From assembly GCF_002259705.1 (NCBI RefSeq), contig NZ_MWWT01000005.1, positions 498,770-549,436 on the forward strand: DNA of 50,667 nt, in the 5' to 3' direction. Below are positions 9,439 to 18,425 of this stretch, one piece after another (within the stretch, counting starts at the first letter, position 1; every line of letters begins with the position of its first letter). The notes beneath the pieces were generated by a model. That model made no database searches and had not been told where the DNA came from. It worked only from the letters and a program-made list of their open reading frames with translations. The position numbers and the translations under genes were made by a program. The DNA is from Alloscardovia macacae. Its GTDB lineage: Bacteria; Actinomycetota; Actinomycetes; Actinomycetales; Bifidobacteriaceae.

Positions 9439-10605
9439 ATGAACACGGATATCCTCCAGGACCTTTCTGGAACCCAGAACTTGAACGCGCGTCGTAAAGC
9501 ACGCCGACGAGTCAGCTCAGGCGAGCTTGTCGAGCCCGTTCCCATGAATTTCGCTGATGCGCAGGAGTGGAAAAAATTGTCCAAATCCGCGAAAACTCTC
9601 GCGAAAATCTACGCGGTCGCCCGCATGCACCGAGATAAACCGCTCACGGGCGTCTCTGCAGCCGCGGTGCTCGGATCAGTCGTGCACGAACGGTATCACA
9701 CGCATGTGCATTTCGCGCATGACGCACACACGTCCAGCAGTCCGCGCACGCGAGTACCCTATACCTCGCATTACATCCCGAATTCCAGGCCGAAAGAGCT
9801 CATCGCGCAGGCGATGGAATCCGCGAGCGCGCCACGTGAGATTCTCGACGACCCGCTCGCATGCGTCCGCGCGTACACTCCGCTGACAGATACGCTTGGG
9901 CTCGTGAACGGCTTACTCGTCACAACGCCGCTGCAGACCATATTCGAGTGTTTGCGCAGTATCGTATTCGAGCAGGCCATGATCATCTGTGACGACCTCG
10001 CCCGCGCGTTCGGCATCGCGCGCGACGAGCTCGATACGTTTATGGATGGGAATATCCGGCGATGGCGTGGGCGAATTACGCGCTTTAAGGCCAATTTTAT
10101 CGATGCTCGCGCTGAGAATGGCGGCGAGTCGTTCGCCAGAGCGCGCATGATTCGAGCGGGGTTTGTAACTCCGGAGCTGCAGCGCGTCGTGCCAAATCCC
10201 TATGCCGGGCTGGAGCGCACTGCGGGACCGTCGGTGCAGACGAGTGCCACTGTGCGGCCAGATTTTTGCTGGGATGTCGCTGATCCTGCGGGTAATGTTC
10301 GTCACCTCGCAGCTGAGCTCGATGGCCAGGGCAAGTACACTGATCCGAAGATTCTCGCTGCGTCTGGCGGAACTGGGGAGGATGTGGTTTTTAAAGAAAA
10401 GGATCGTGAATCCGCTCTGTGTGCAGTGGGATATGCGTTTGCTCGCTTCAGGTTTAATGAGGTCCGTGATGAGCTCGGGCGTATCATGATAGCAAAGCTT
10501 GAGATGCTGGGGGTGCCGAAGGTGGATGCGCGCGAACAGGCACGGCGACGGAAATGGCTGGCGTGGGATATGCGCGATACCACGCTGAAGAGATTTATCT
10601 TATGA
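9439..10605 (+). CDS. AbiEi-like protein with C-terminal DUF559/Vsr-like nuclease domain
   Basis: A 388-aa protein that I recognise only at domain level. After a basic N-terminus, the stretch PLTGVSAAAVLGS ... VHFAH and the later LLVTTPLQTIFECLR resemble the AbiEi-type region of actinobacterial DUF559 proteins. The C-terminal part has RPDFCWD (about residue 273), AAELDGQGKY (about 293) and AFARFRFNEV (about 334), the spacing expected of a Vsr-like PD-(D/E)XK fold. The start is the ATG at 9439, preceded by GGGAG nine bases away; the open frame further upstream runs through the DnaA-box region. The gene is a single transcription unit flanked on both sides by motif clusters A and B. Function is unknown; it could be a lone nuclease, a toxin-antitoxin relic or a defence protein. 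Confidence 0.6.
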   Translation: MNTDILQDLSGTQNLNARRKARRRVSSGELVEPVPMNFADAQEWKKLSKSAKTLAKIYAVARMHRDKPLTGVSAAAVLGSVVHERYHTHVHFAHDAHTSSSPRTRVPYTSHYIPNSRPKELIAQAMESASAPREILDDPLACVRAYTPLTDTLGLVNGLLVTTPLQTIFECLRSIVFEQAMIICDDLARAFGIARDELDTFMDGNIRRWRGRITRFKANFIDARAENGGESFARARMIRAGFVTPELQRVVPNPYAGLERTAGPSVQTSATVRPDFCWDVADPAGNVRHLAAELDGQGKYTDPKILAASGGTGEDVVFKEKDRESALCAVGYAFARFRFNEVRDELGRIMIAKLEMLGVPKVDAREQARRRKWLAWDMRDTTLKRFIL

Positions 10606-10784
10606 CCTGAGGGGGTCCTGTGAGCCCGAGCCATTGCTAGGCGTGTTATGAGCCTGCTCTCTTTTCTGTAGAGTGAGCGCGCCACTAAGCGTGCCTGAGT
10701 AGCCGCGTCTCTTATCTGTTTTCCTGGCTGGTGGCCTGCGCGGTAGCATGCTCGCGTGCGTGATGACTGAGCTGAATCTTATAT

Positions 10785-10796
10785 CCCCCTAGGGGG
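10785..10796. other. Perfect 12-bp palindrome CCCCCTAGGGGG
   Basis: A self-complementary 12-mer in the 518-base gap between the nuclease-domain gene and glnE, both of which end here. It lacks a T-run and so is not an obvious terminator. The rest of the gap holds motif cluster B and no gene. Confidence 0.6.
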
Positions 10797-10841
10797 GAGT
10801 ACTTTCCGTGCGATGTGAGGTCATATGCGTACATCTGAAGA

Positions 10842-11038
10842 TTTTGGGCGAGAATGACCATCCGGAGCTCTCTGTATGACTCTTTTGGGCGTGAATGACG
10901 CTCCATACAGTCAGATACGCCCAAAATCCTATGCGCGTGGAGTCTTAATGAGCTTTTGCGCAGAAATGACCATTCTCTTCGTCATACTCGCCCAAAATAT
11001 GCCTCGTTCATAAGCTAGCTAGTCATTCCCGCCCAAAA
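10842..11038. repeat. Phased inverted-motif cluster B (6 copies)
   Basis: Copies of the 17-bp motif start at F10842, F10883, R10910, F10954 (degenerate TTTTGCGCA variant), R10981 and R11022. Distances are 41, 27, 44, 27 and 41. It lies between convergent genes, so it contains no promoter for either neighbour. Confidence 0.93.
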
Positions 11039-11123
11039 ACCGCGAGAGACAAAGCACGCGAGAGTACACCAGCATCCCGCTCCCTCGTCCTCCCCTCCTC
11101 CACCTCAGCTACTCCTCCTGCTC

Positions 11124-14100
11124 CTACTCCTCCTGCCCGTAGAAGAGTCGGTCCACGACGTCGCGGCATTTGCGCATGATGCCCATAACGTCATCGAGGT
11201 ATTGGGCTCCGCGGTGCGCGGGGTGGCCGAGGACCACGCCGAGCCCACCCATGTCGAAGAAGTCATCGGGGATGATGTCAGCCTGCCTTACTCGACCAGA
11301 CCAGAGGAAGGAAGCATTACGAAGGTTCGTGCACAGAGCCCAGGCGTCGCGCAGGGCTGCAGCGTCTTTAGCACTCATTGCACCATGATGCTCGAGCGCT
11401 GTGAGTGCGTCGAGCGTATGGGTGGTGCGAATGTCAGACCATTCGTGAGCGTGCTTGAGCTGGAGGAGCTGAATGGTCCACTCCACGTCGGATAGACCTC
11501 CACGGCCGAGCTTGATGTGGCGGTCACTGCGTACTCCACGTGGAAGGCGCTCGGCTTCCATGCGTGCTTTAAGCTTGCGGATACTCTGGATTTCTGCATC
11601 ACTCACAGCATTCTCGCTGTAGCGCAAAGGATCAACGATATCGTGAATGAACCGGGTCCCGAGTTCTTCATCGCCAGCAGCATAGCGAGCGCGCAGGAGT
11701 GCCTGGCGCTCCCATGTCTCTGACCAGCGTGCGTAGTAGTCGCGGTAGGATTCGAAGGAACGGACGAGTGGACCATTTTTCCCTTCGGGACGAAGATCCA
11801 TGTCCAGTTCGAGTTTCTGCTCCGTGCCAGCGACCCCCATCAGCACTGCCCTGATAAGGTCCACCTGGCGAAGCGCAAAAGTGCGTGCTTCCTCCTCGTC
11901 ATGCCCTTCACAGGCTTCGTAGACGAACATGAGGTCGGCGTCAGAGGAAAAATTGACCTCTTCTCCGCCATAGCGCCCCATGGCGATGACGGACAGACGA
12001 GCCGGCGCGCTCGGCCCGGATACTGCAGCCGCCCAGCGGACAGCAGCGTCGATGAGGACGTCGTATACGCGAGTCATGGCGTGCAGTGCATCCTCAGATG
12101 AGATGACAGAACTCATCCAGCCGAGGCCTACGCGCTCTATCTCGCGACGGCGAAGTGCGCGCAAAAGTGTAGCGAATTCGTTCTGCGTGTCGAGCGACGA
12201 AAAGCGCGTGAGCATAACATTCGTACGGGTTCTTAAACTCGCAGTGCTGCGAGGCTGTAGAGCGACATCGTCCCCCAGCCAGAACGTGGATTCGGAGGAC
12301 TTCATGAGCGCGTCGCTCAGATAGCGAGAATTCGACAAAATGTGACACATGCGGCGTAGCGCTGTGGGAGAATCGCGCAAAAATCCGAGGTAGGGACCCG
12401 ACCCGCCGAAAGTGTCCACCCATCGGCGCCACATCATCAGGCCCATGTCCGGATTCTGACCACTGCCTATCCACAAAAGCACCGTAGGAAGCAGGATACG
12501 ATTGATACGGCTGGAGCGAGAAATACCTGAGGTGAGGGACTCGACATGACGCATAGCAGCTTCCGGGTCAGCGAATCCCACAGATTCGAAGCGTTCACGC
12601 ATCGCATCTTCCGACAGTGTGATGTCATCATCGCTGAGCTGAGAGATGTTTGGCAGCATAGGACGGTAGTAGATGTCCATGTGCAAATGTCTGATTTCTC
12701 GACGTACGGAATCGAAACGTTCCACGAGTTGGACAGGCGTGAGTGAGACAGCACGTGAGAGCCGCACGATGTCCGCATTTTGAGCGATGTCACGCTCAGA
12801 CACATGCCGCGAGCGCGTAAAAATGTCCTCCTGAACACTCGAAATCTTCGGAAACAGATGCGTGCGTTTCATAGATTTCAGCTGCTGACGGTGTTCGAGG
12901 ACACGGAGGAATCGGTAATCTTCGGACAGTGCGCGAGCCTGCTGGCGGTTAATATATCCTCCGTGTGCGAGGAGTTTCAGTGCGTCGAGAGTACCACGGA
13001 TGCGCAGGCTCTCATCTGTGCGACCGTGCACGAGCTGGAGCATTTGGACGGTGAATTCCACATCGCGAAGACCGCCCTTGCCGAGTTTGATTTCACGGTC
13101 TTTCTGATCGAGAGGAATGAGCTGCTCTACTCGCGTGCGCATGGCGCGGCAGTCATAGACGAAGTTTGGTCGTGCGGAAGCTGACCAGATAAGCGGTTCT
13201 ATCATCTGGCTGAACGCACGTGCCACGTCTGCGTCCCCGGCCACGAATCGCGCTTTAAGCAGCGCCTGAAATTCCCAGTTTTCTGCCCAATTCTCATAAT
13301 ACGCCTGAGCAGATTCCACAGTGCGGACAAGCGCACCAGCTTTTCCTTCTGGGCGAAGCGCAGTATCGATATCCCATAATGCGGGCACATCTACTCCCGG
13401 TACGATACCGGAACACACGGTGTGAAGAACCGACCCTATCTGCGTGCCGAGAGCGGTAAGGTCGCCCTGGAATTCGGGACTTTTGTCCACGATGTAGACG
13501 AGATCCACGTCAGAAATGTAGTTGATTTCCTGTGCGCCGAGCTTTCCCATGGCGAAGACTGCGAAACGACATCCACCGGAAGCAGGCACTTTCGCATATG
13601 CCACACGGAGAGCAGCGCGAAGAGTGGCATCGATGAGGGCGCTAAGACGCTTCGATATCACAGGCTGTATCTCCAGCGGCGTCTCGCTGACGGCATCATC
13701 CGTGGCTATATGGAGAAGGTTACGCCAGTACACAGTGCGCACGTACTGAACCTGCTGGGCATACGAACCAGAAAAATCGATATCATAATCAAACTGCGGC
13801 AAAGCACCGTCGAGTACATCGAAGAGAAGCTCTGGGCGAGCGCTGAGTATACGCCCGAGAAAGTCGGAGACACCACATAGGGCCACGATACGGCTGAGTT
13901 CGTCGATGCTGGCGCTGAAGAATGCACGCGCAGGATCTGTGCTCGAAGCTGCAGATCCAGCTGCGTCCAGACCTTTTTCAGCGAATTTTTCAGCGAGTTT
14001 TTCCGCTACGTCCGCTACATGCCAGACTGCACCGTCCGGGTCGTCTACGCGAGAGCACACGCGAAGGAAATCATCGAGGGACCAGGATGCTGCGTTCCCC

Positions 14101-14222
14101 GTCTTTTCCAGCGCATCGAGCGTTAAGCGAAGACGCTCTACATCGCGCCCTGCGCGGCTTACAGACGTAAATCCGGCGCGTATAAGATCGCTCGTGCTCA
14201 GACTGGCAGTATCCTCGCTCAT
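11124..14222 (-). CDS. glnE: Bifunctional glutamine synthetase adenylyltransferase/adenylyl-removing enzyme
   Basis: Adds AMP to or removes it from glutamine synthetase according to nitrogen status. The 1032-aa protein has the two expected nucleotidyltransferase cores: an N-terminal adenylyl-removing domain with GKLGAQEINYISDVDL (about residues 227-242), followed by LGKGGLRDVEFTVQ, and a C-terminal adenylyltransferase domain with GRYGGEEVNFSSDADL (about 750), followed by LGRGGLSDVEWTIQ. Both retain the metal-binding Asp-x-Asp. Length is in the normal range. A SixA-like phosphatase gene lies 28 bases upstream on the same strand, so they may be co-transcribed. Confidence 0.95.
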   Translation of the reverse strand: MSEDTASLSTSDLIRAGFTSVSRAGRDVERLRLTLDALEKTGNAASWSLDDFLRVCSRVDDPDGAVWHVADVAEKLAEKFAEKGLDAAGSAASSTDPARAFFSASIDELSRIVALCGVSDFLGRILSARPELLFDVLDGALPQFDYDIDFSGSYAQQVQYVRTVYWRNLLHIATDDAVSETPLEIQPVISKRLSALIDATLRAALRVAYAKVPASGGCRFAVFAMGKLGAQEINYISDVDLVYIVDKSPEFQGDLTALGTQIGSVLHTVCSGIVPGVDVPALWDIDTALRPEGKAGALVRTVESAQAYYENWAENWEFQALLKARFVAGDADVARAFSQMIEPLIWSASARPNFVYDCRAMRTRVEQLIPLDQKDREIKLGKGGLRDVEFTVQMLQLVHGRTDESLRIRGTLDALKLLAHGGYINRQQARALSEDYRFLRVLEHRQQLKSMKRTHLFPKISSVQEDIFTRSRHVSERDIAQNADIVRLSRAVSLTPVQLVERFDSVRREIRHLHMDIYYRPMLPNISQLSDDDITLSEDAMRERFESVGFADPEAAMRHVESLTSGISRSSRINRILLPTVLLWIGSGQNPDMGLMMWRRWVDTFGGSGPYLGFLRDSPTALRRMCHILSNSRYLSDALMKSSESTFWLGDDVALQPRSTASLRTRTNVMLTRFSSLDTQNEFATLLRALRRREIERVGLGWMSSVISSEDALHAMTRVYDVLIDAAVRWAAAVSGPSAPARLSVIAMGRYGGEEVNFSSDADLMFVYEACEGHDEEEARTFALRQVDLIRAVLMGVAGTEQKLELDMDLRPEGKNGPLVRSFESYRDYYARWSETWERQALLRARYAAGDEELGTRFIHDIVDPLRYSENAVSDAEIQSIRKLKARMEAERLPRGVRSDRHIKLGRGGLSDVEWTIQLLQLKHAHEWSDIRTTHTLDALTALEHHGAMSAKDAAALRDAWALCTNLRNASFLWSGRVRQADIIPDDFFDMGGLGVVLGHPAHRGAQYLDDVMGIMRKCRDVVDRLFYGQEE

Positions 14223-14250
14223 CGTCGTCCTCCTAGGCCATCTAGGCCAC

Positions 14251-14805
14251 CTAGTCGCAATCCTTCGCTGTTATCACCGCCAGAACATCCGCCTCATGGA
14301 TATCCCACTGTTCGAAAGGCTTATGCGCACCGAGTACCGCCACGGATGCTGGAGATAGGCCTATCTCCAGCGCTTCGAGCGCATGTGAGCTGCCCTCAGA
14401 CCACCACAGCGACCCCTCACTCATCGTCGGCTCGTGGCCGATAATCATGAGGATTTTCTTCTTCTTTTTCTGCGCGGAAAGAATGCTCGACACTTCGCTC
14501 AGCCCATCCGTGTACAGCTTTTTATGGTAGGTGACTTCTGGCTTATCCCCGAACACTTTCAGCATACGCTCGGCAGTTTGGCGCGTGCGCTTCGCCCCCG
14601 AAACGGCCATGACATCCGGAACGAGCCCCAGCCCATCCAGCGCTTTCGCTACATGTTTCGCCTGTTTTCGCCCTTTGTCAGTCAGCTCGCGCGCCGCATC
14701 ATCTCCATCATGTGAGACTTTTTCCGTCTTAGCGTGTCGCATCATGAGCAGAATGTACTCGTAGTCACGCGCTTTTTTCGCTACTTTCGTCAGATTTACT
14801 GCCAT
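14251..14805 (-). CDS. SixA-like histidine phosphatase
   Basis: Histidine phosphatase superfamily protein of 184 aa. The N-terminal ILLMMRHAKTE holds the catalytic Arg-His, RELTDKGRKQAKHVAKAL is the second conserved block and MIIGHEPTMS carries the second active-site histidine. It belongs to the SixA-like branch found widely in actinobacteria, whose substrate is usually not known. It sits between trmI (26 bases upstream) and glnE on the minus strand, in a likely three-gene transcript. Confidence 0.85.
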   Translation of the reverse strand: MAVNLTKVAKKARDYEYILLMMRHAKTEKVSHDGDDAARELTDKGRKQAKHVAKALDGLGLVPDVMAVSGAKRTRQTAERMLKVFGDKPEVTYHKKLYTDGLSEVSSILSAQKKKKKILMIIGHEPTMSEGSLWWSEGSSHALEALEIGLSPASVAVLGAHKPFEQWDIHEADVLAVITAKDCD

Positions 14806-14831
14806 ACTTCGTATCCTACCAGTTCGCGCGG

Positions 14832-15917
14832 CTACATGCTGCGTTCGTTCAGAACATTCAGCTGGGAGTCCAAATCGCGCAGCACTTTTCTCATTTTCCG
14901 ATCAGACATGTCTCGCAGCTCGAGCTCCTCGACGTTTATGCCCGTTTCGTCTATATCCGTCGCGTTCGCTTTCGTCGGCTTTTCGCGCTTCTTCAGCGCT
15001 GTAAAGCCGGGCGCCATCGCACGCGCGAAGACGAGGAATCCCGTATGGCCTATCATGCTGTGGTCCGGCCGCACCGCGAGTCCGTCCACCTTCCAGCTGC
15101 GTTCGAGGCTTTCCTGAACGTGCGGCTGAGTCCAGTGTCCACTTTCTGCCAATTTTTCCACCACACGGCTCAGCTGTGTCGTCGTCGTAACATAGCACGT
15201 CAGAACGCCGCCTGGAGCGATGACACGATACGCCTCATCGAGGCGGTTCCAGGGGTCTAATTGGTCTAAGACGATGCGATCAAAATACCCGTCCGGATAC
15301 GCGGAAATGCGCGAATCAAAATCCCCCACGTCCACGCGCCACCAGGACGGACTAAAGCCGAAGAACAAGCTCGCATTCGCCGCGCAGATTCGCGCAAAAT
15401 CCGGGCGCATCTCGATAGTCGTCAGCTCGCCCGACTCGCCCACAGCCTCCAGCAGATGAAGACTCATCGCACCCGAGCCGCCGCCCGACTCGAGCACGCG
15501 CTGGCCGGTGCGAATATCCCCCAGCTCGAGGACCGTGGCGATGTCCTTCGGATACATAATCTGCGCGCCACGCGGCATAGAAAGCACATAATCAGCCATG
15601 CGAGGACGCATGACCACATACTGCCACCCACCTATCTTTCGACTCGTTTTCCACGGCTTATCCACACGCTTCGCATCCTGGGCTTGGGTAGAACTGCCCG
15701 CATGTGTCTCGATAACACGTCCCTCACCCTGGCCGAGAATGTCATCGTGGTGAATCTGCCCATGCTGCGTATCTGTCACGCCACCCTCGACCAGCTGGAA
15801 GGTGAGCATGTTCCCCTTGCGGTCCGTAAGCTGGACTTTCTCGCCTGGAGCGAGTGGGCCACGGGCGTGGGTGTGAGTGTGAGTATGGTCTCGGGTGTGG
15901 TCGCGGTCCTGAGTCAT
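14832..15917 (-). CDS. trmI: tRNA (adenine-58-N1)-methyltransferase
   Basis: SAM-dependent enzyme that methylates A58 in the tRNA T-loop. After an N-terminal beta-domain come QIMYPKDIATVLELGDI, the SAM loop VLESGGGSGAMSLHL, and FDRIVLDQLDPW, which match TrmI. Length 361 aa is longer than many bacterial members because of a charged C-terminal tail and an unusual start, DHTRDHTHTHTHARG, a short His/Thr repeat encoded by GTG/TGA-type dinucleotide runs. The true start could lie after this repeat, but no better ATG/RBS is visible before the conserved region. Confidence 0.9.
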   Translation of the reverse strand: MTQDRDHTRDHTHTHTHARGPLAPGEKVQLTDRKGNMLTFQLVEGGVTDTQHGQIHHDDILGQGEGRVIETHAGSSTQAQDAKRVDKPWKTSRKIGGWQYVVMRPRMADYVLSMPRGAQIMYPKDIATVLELGDIRTGQRVLESGGGSGAMSLHLLEAVGESGELTTIEMRPDFARICAANASLFFGFSPSWWRVDVGDFDSRISAYPDGYFDRIVLDQLDPWNRLDEAYRVIAPGGVLTCYVTTTTQLSRVVEKLAESGHWTQPHVQESLERSWKVDGLAVRPDHSMIGHTGFLVFARAMAPGFTALKKREKPTKANATDIDETGINVEELELRDMSDRKMRKVLRDLDSQLNVLNERSM

Positions 15918-16013
15918 CTGTGCGCGCTCCCCTCTTTAGCTTGATATCGTACTACCGTGCCATTCTACCCTCAGGGGTTTATGAGAGTGCTGGAGGGGCG
16001 CGGATGGCGCGGA

Positions 16014-16304
16014 TTTTGGGCGTAAGTGACTCGGCGATATGGTCATTTTCGCGCAAAAACCACGGCTGGGGATGCTCTGAGAGTCGTACTGTGAAGTTTT
16101 GGGCGAGAATGACTAGCGAGGGCGTGGAGACGAGGGGTTTTGGGCGGAAGTGATTATCTGCGTAGTCATTTCTGCCCAAAACTCGAGAAGAGGGGCACTC
16201 AGGAGCTCAAACCTCTGCCTTTTGGGCGGAAGTGACCACACGGATCCTTATCTCCGCACTTTTTGGGCGGAAGTGACCGCCTCCCCAGTCACTTCCGCCC
16301 AAAA
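16014..16304. repeat. Phased inverted-motif cluster C (8 copies)
   Basis: Copies start at F16014, R16042, F16097, F16138, R16165, F16220, F16261 and R16288. Distances are 28, 55, 41, 27, 55, 41 and 27. The two 55-base gaps between groups exceed those of other clusters by ten bases. It occupies the 542-base gap upstream of trmI and downstream of the ABC exporter terminator. Confidence 0.93.
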
Positions 16305-16375
16305 CTTCGCTCCCCTCTGCGCGCTCCTGTCCTACCCTGCCCTGCCCAGCCACCCAGCCCGCCCCGCCATCGTAC

Positions 16376-16427
16376 AAAAAATGTGCCCACCCATTCGTCG
16401 TGATGACAGAATGGATGGGCACATTTC
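16376..16427 (-). terminator. Terminator of the MarR-ABC exporter operon
   Basis: A long stem (16378-16396 paired with 16409-16426, nearly perfect) with a 12-base loop. On the minus strand it ends in a T-run (TTTTTT). It lies 33 bases after the stop codon of the second exporter gene. Confidence 0.88.
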
Positions 16428-16459
16428 ATACTAGCCGCTCTCTGAGGCCTTTAGTTCCT

Positions 16460-18424
16460 TTAGTTATCCTCGCTCTGCCCAGCAAACTGGGAGTTATACA
16501 TGGATGCGTACACTCCGTCGCTGGCCAGGAGCTCATCGTGGCTTCCCTGCTCCACGATGTCGCCGTGGTTGACCACCACGATGATGTCTGCGTCGCGGAT
16601 GGTGGACAGGCGGTGCGCGATGACGAAGGCGGTGCGACCAGTGCGCAGAGTGTTCATAGCAGTCTGTACCTTCACTTCGGTACGCGTATCCACCGAACTC
16701 GTCGCCTCATCGAGGATGAGGATATCTGGATTAGCGAGGTACGCACGTGCTATGGTCAGCAGCTGCTTTTCACCCTGAGACAGCTCTGTAGAGTCGTCAT
16801 CCAGAATCGTGTCATACCCGTTCGGCAGGCGGCGCACAAATTCGTCCACATGCGTCGCACGTGCTGCTTCGAGCAAGCGTTCTTCCGTGCGCAGAGCTGG
16901 GTCATGCACACCATAGAAGAGGTTATCGCGGATAGTTCCTTCGAACAGCCACGTATCCTGCAGAACCATACCGAAGTGACTGCGCAGCTCATGCCGCGTC
17001 ATACCGCGAGTATCTGTGCCGTCCAGTCGAATCTGGCCGCCAGTAATCTCATAGAAGCGCATGAGCAGGTTCACGAGAGTAGTCTTACCTGCGCCCGTCG
17101 GTCCTACGATGGCCACAGTCTGACCAGGCTGCGCCTCGAGAGTCAGATCCTTAATCAGTGGCTTGTCTGGCGTGTAGGAGAAGGAGACGTGGTCGAACTC
17201 CACATGTCCGGATACATGTCCGGATACATGACCCGACATATCGCCGGACACTACCGCAGTATCACCCTCATTCTCGCGCTCTTCCTCATCCTCATCGAGG
17301 AATTCGAAGATGCGCTGCGAGCTCGCCAGTGCAGACTGAAGCATGGACCCCATGGATGCCAGCTGCCCCAGTGGCTGCGTGGTCTGGCGCGAGTACTGCG
17401 TGAAGGCCTGGAGATCACCGAGAGTGAGCTGCCCGTTAATCACACGCAAACCACCGAAGATGGCCACGATCACGAAGGACATATTTCCTGCGAAGGAGGT
17501 CAGTGGATTCATCAGGCTCGACATGAAGGAGGCGAAGAAGCTGGACTTATACAGCCCCTCGTTATACTCGTCGAACTTCTCCTCAGCAGACGCTTCCTGC
17601 CCGTAGGCGCGGACCACCATGTGCCCAGAGAACATTTCTTCCACGTGCGAGTTTACACGACCGGTGTTATCCCACTGCTTGACGTACTGTGGCTGCGAAA
17701 GCTTCAGGATACCGCCGATGATGAGCAGCAGGACCGGAATCACTATCATCGCTATGCCTGTCAGCAGTGGCGAGATGGTGAGCATCATCACCACGGTAGC
17801 GATGAACTGGAACACCGAGAAGAAGAATTCGCCCAAAATCTGCTGAAGCGACTGCTGCACATTATCGATGTCATTCGTGGTACGGCTCATCACTTCACCA
17901 CGCGGCACGCGGTCGAAGTAGCTCAGCGGCAGGCGGTCCACCTTCTGCACGATCTCGGAGCGCATAGTGTAGACCACATTTGTGGTGATGCGCGCCATGA
18001 CGAAGTTCTGCACGTAGCGGAAGATGATGGAGATGACGTAGATGCCCACGGTCATGAGCATAATCTGTGCGAAGAGCGTCCAGTCCACGCCCTTGCCCAC
18101 GGTTACATCGTAGTTGCTGAGCATGGAGGCGAGGTTACCCTGACCGTTCTGCTTGAGCAGGTCCACGACAGTACTCATCGGCGTTCCGTCTGGCAGATGC
18201 ATCTGATTTTTCAGCATGGATCCGAGGATGCCGCTGAAGAGCACGTCGGTGCCGCGCGCCATGACTTTCGGTGCGAGGACGACGAGCGTCACACCGATCA
18301 GGCCAGAGAGGATCATGATGATCATCCGCCAGGAGTCGCGCATAAGATAGCCGACGAGGCGGCCGAGCGTGCGCGCGCGCTCACCTTTTTTCAGGCGTGA
18401 AGACAGCGAGGTATTTGCTGGCAT
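16460..18424 (-). CDS. ABC exporter half-transporter with canonical ATPase site
   Basis: A 654-aa fused membrane/ATPase subunit of a multidrug-type exporter. Six membrane segments lie in residues 30-340. The ATPase domain has Walker A GPTGAGKTT, signature LSQGEKQLLTIARA and Walker B ILILDEATSSVD with the catalytic glutamate. A tandem repeat SGHVSGHVSGHV, encoded by three near-identical 12-base units, joins the membrane and ATPase domains. The gene starts one base after the partner subunit ends. Together they should form a heterodimer with one degenerate site (see the partner). The MarR regulator in the same operon points to drug or metabolite efflux; the substrate is not predictable. Confidence 0.9.
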   Translation of the reverse strand: MPANTSLSSRLKKGERARTLGRLVGYLMRDSWRMIIMILSGLIGVTLVVLAPKVMARGTDVLFSGILGSMLKNQMHLPDGTPMSTVVDLLKQNGQGNLASMLSNYDVTVGKGVDWTLFAQIMLMTVGIYVISIIFRYVQNFVMARITTNVVYTMRSEIVQKVDRLPLSYFDRVPRGEVMSRTTNDIDNVQQSLQQILGEFFFSVFQFIATVVMMLTISPLLTGIAMIVIPVLLLIIGGILKLSQPQYVKQWDNTGRVNSHVEEMFSGHMVVRAYGQEASAEEKFDEYNEGLYKSSFFASFMSSLMNPLTSFAGNMSFVIVAIFGGLRVINGQLTLGDLQAFTQYSRQTTQPLGQLASMGSMLQSALASSQRIFEFLDEDEEERENEGDTAVVSGDMSGHVSGHVSGHVEFDHVSFSYTPDKPLIKDLTLEAQPGQTVAIVGPTGAGKTTLVNLLMRFYEITGGQIRLDGTDTRGMTRHELRSHFGMVLQDTWLFEGTIRDNLFYGVHDPALRTEERLLEAARATHVDEFVRRLPNGYDTILDDDSTELSQGEKQLLTIARAYLANPDILILDEATSSVDTRTEVKVQTAMNTLRTGRTAFVIAHRLSTIRDADIIVVVNHGDIVEQGSHDELLASDGVYASMYNSQFAGQSEDN

Positions 18425-18425
18425 G

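Noticed and set aside
16400-18400. Long plus-strand frame of 666 codons opposite the ABC exporter gene
   Set aside because: It is antisense to a clear ABC transporter and its product is a His-rich, Arg-rich sequence with no domain. It is a frame shadow.
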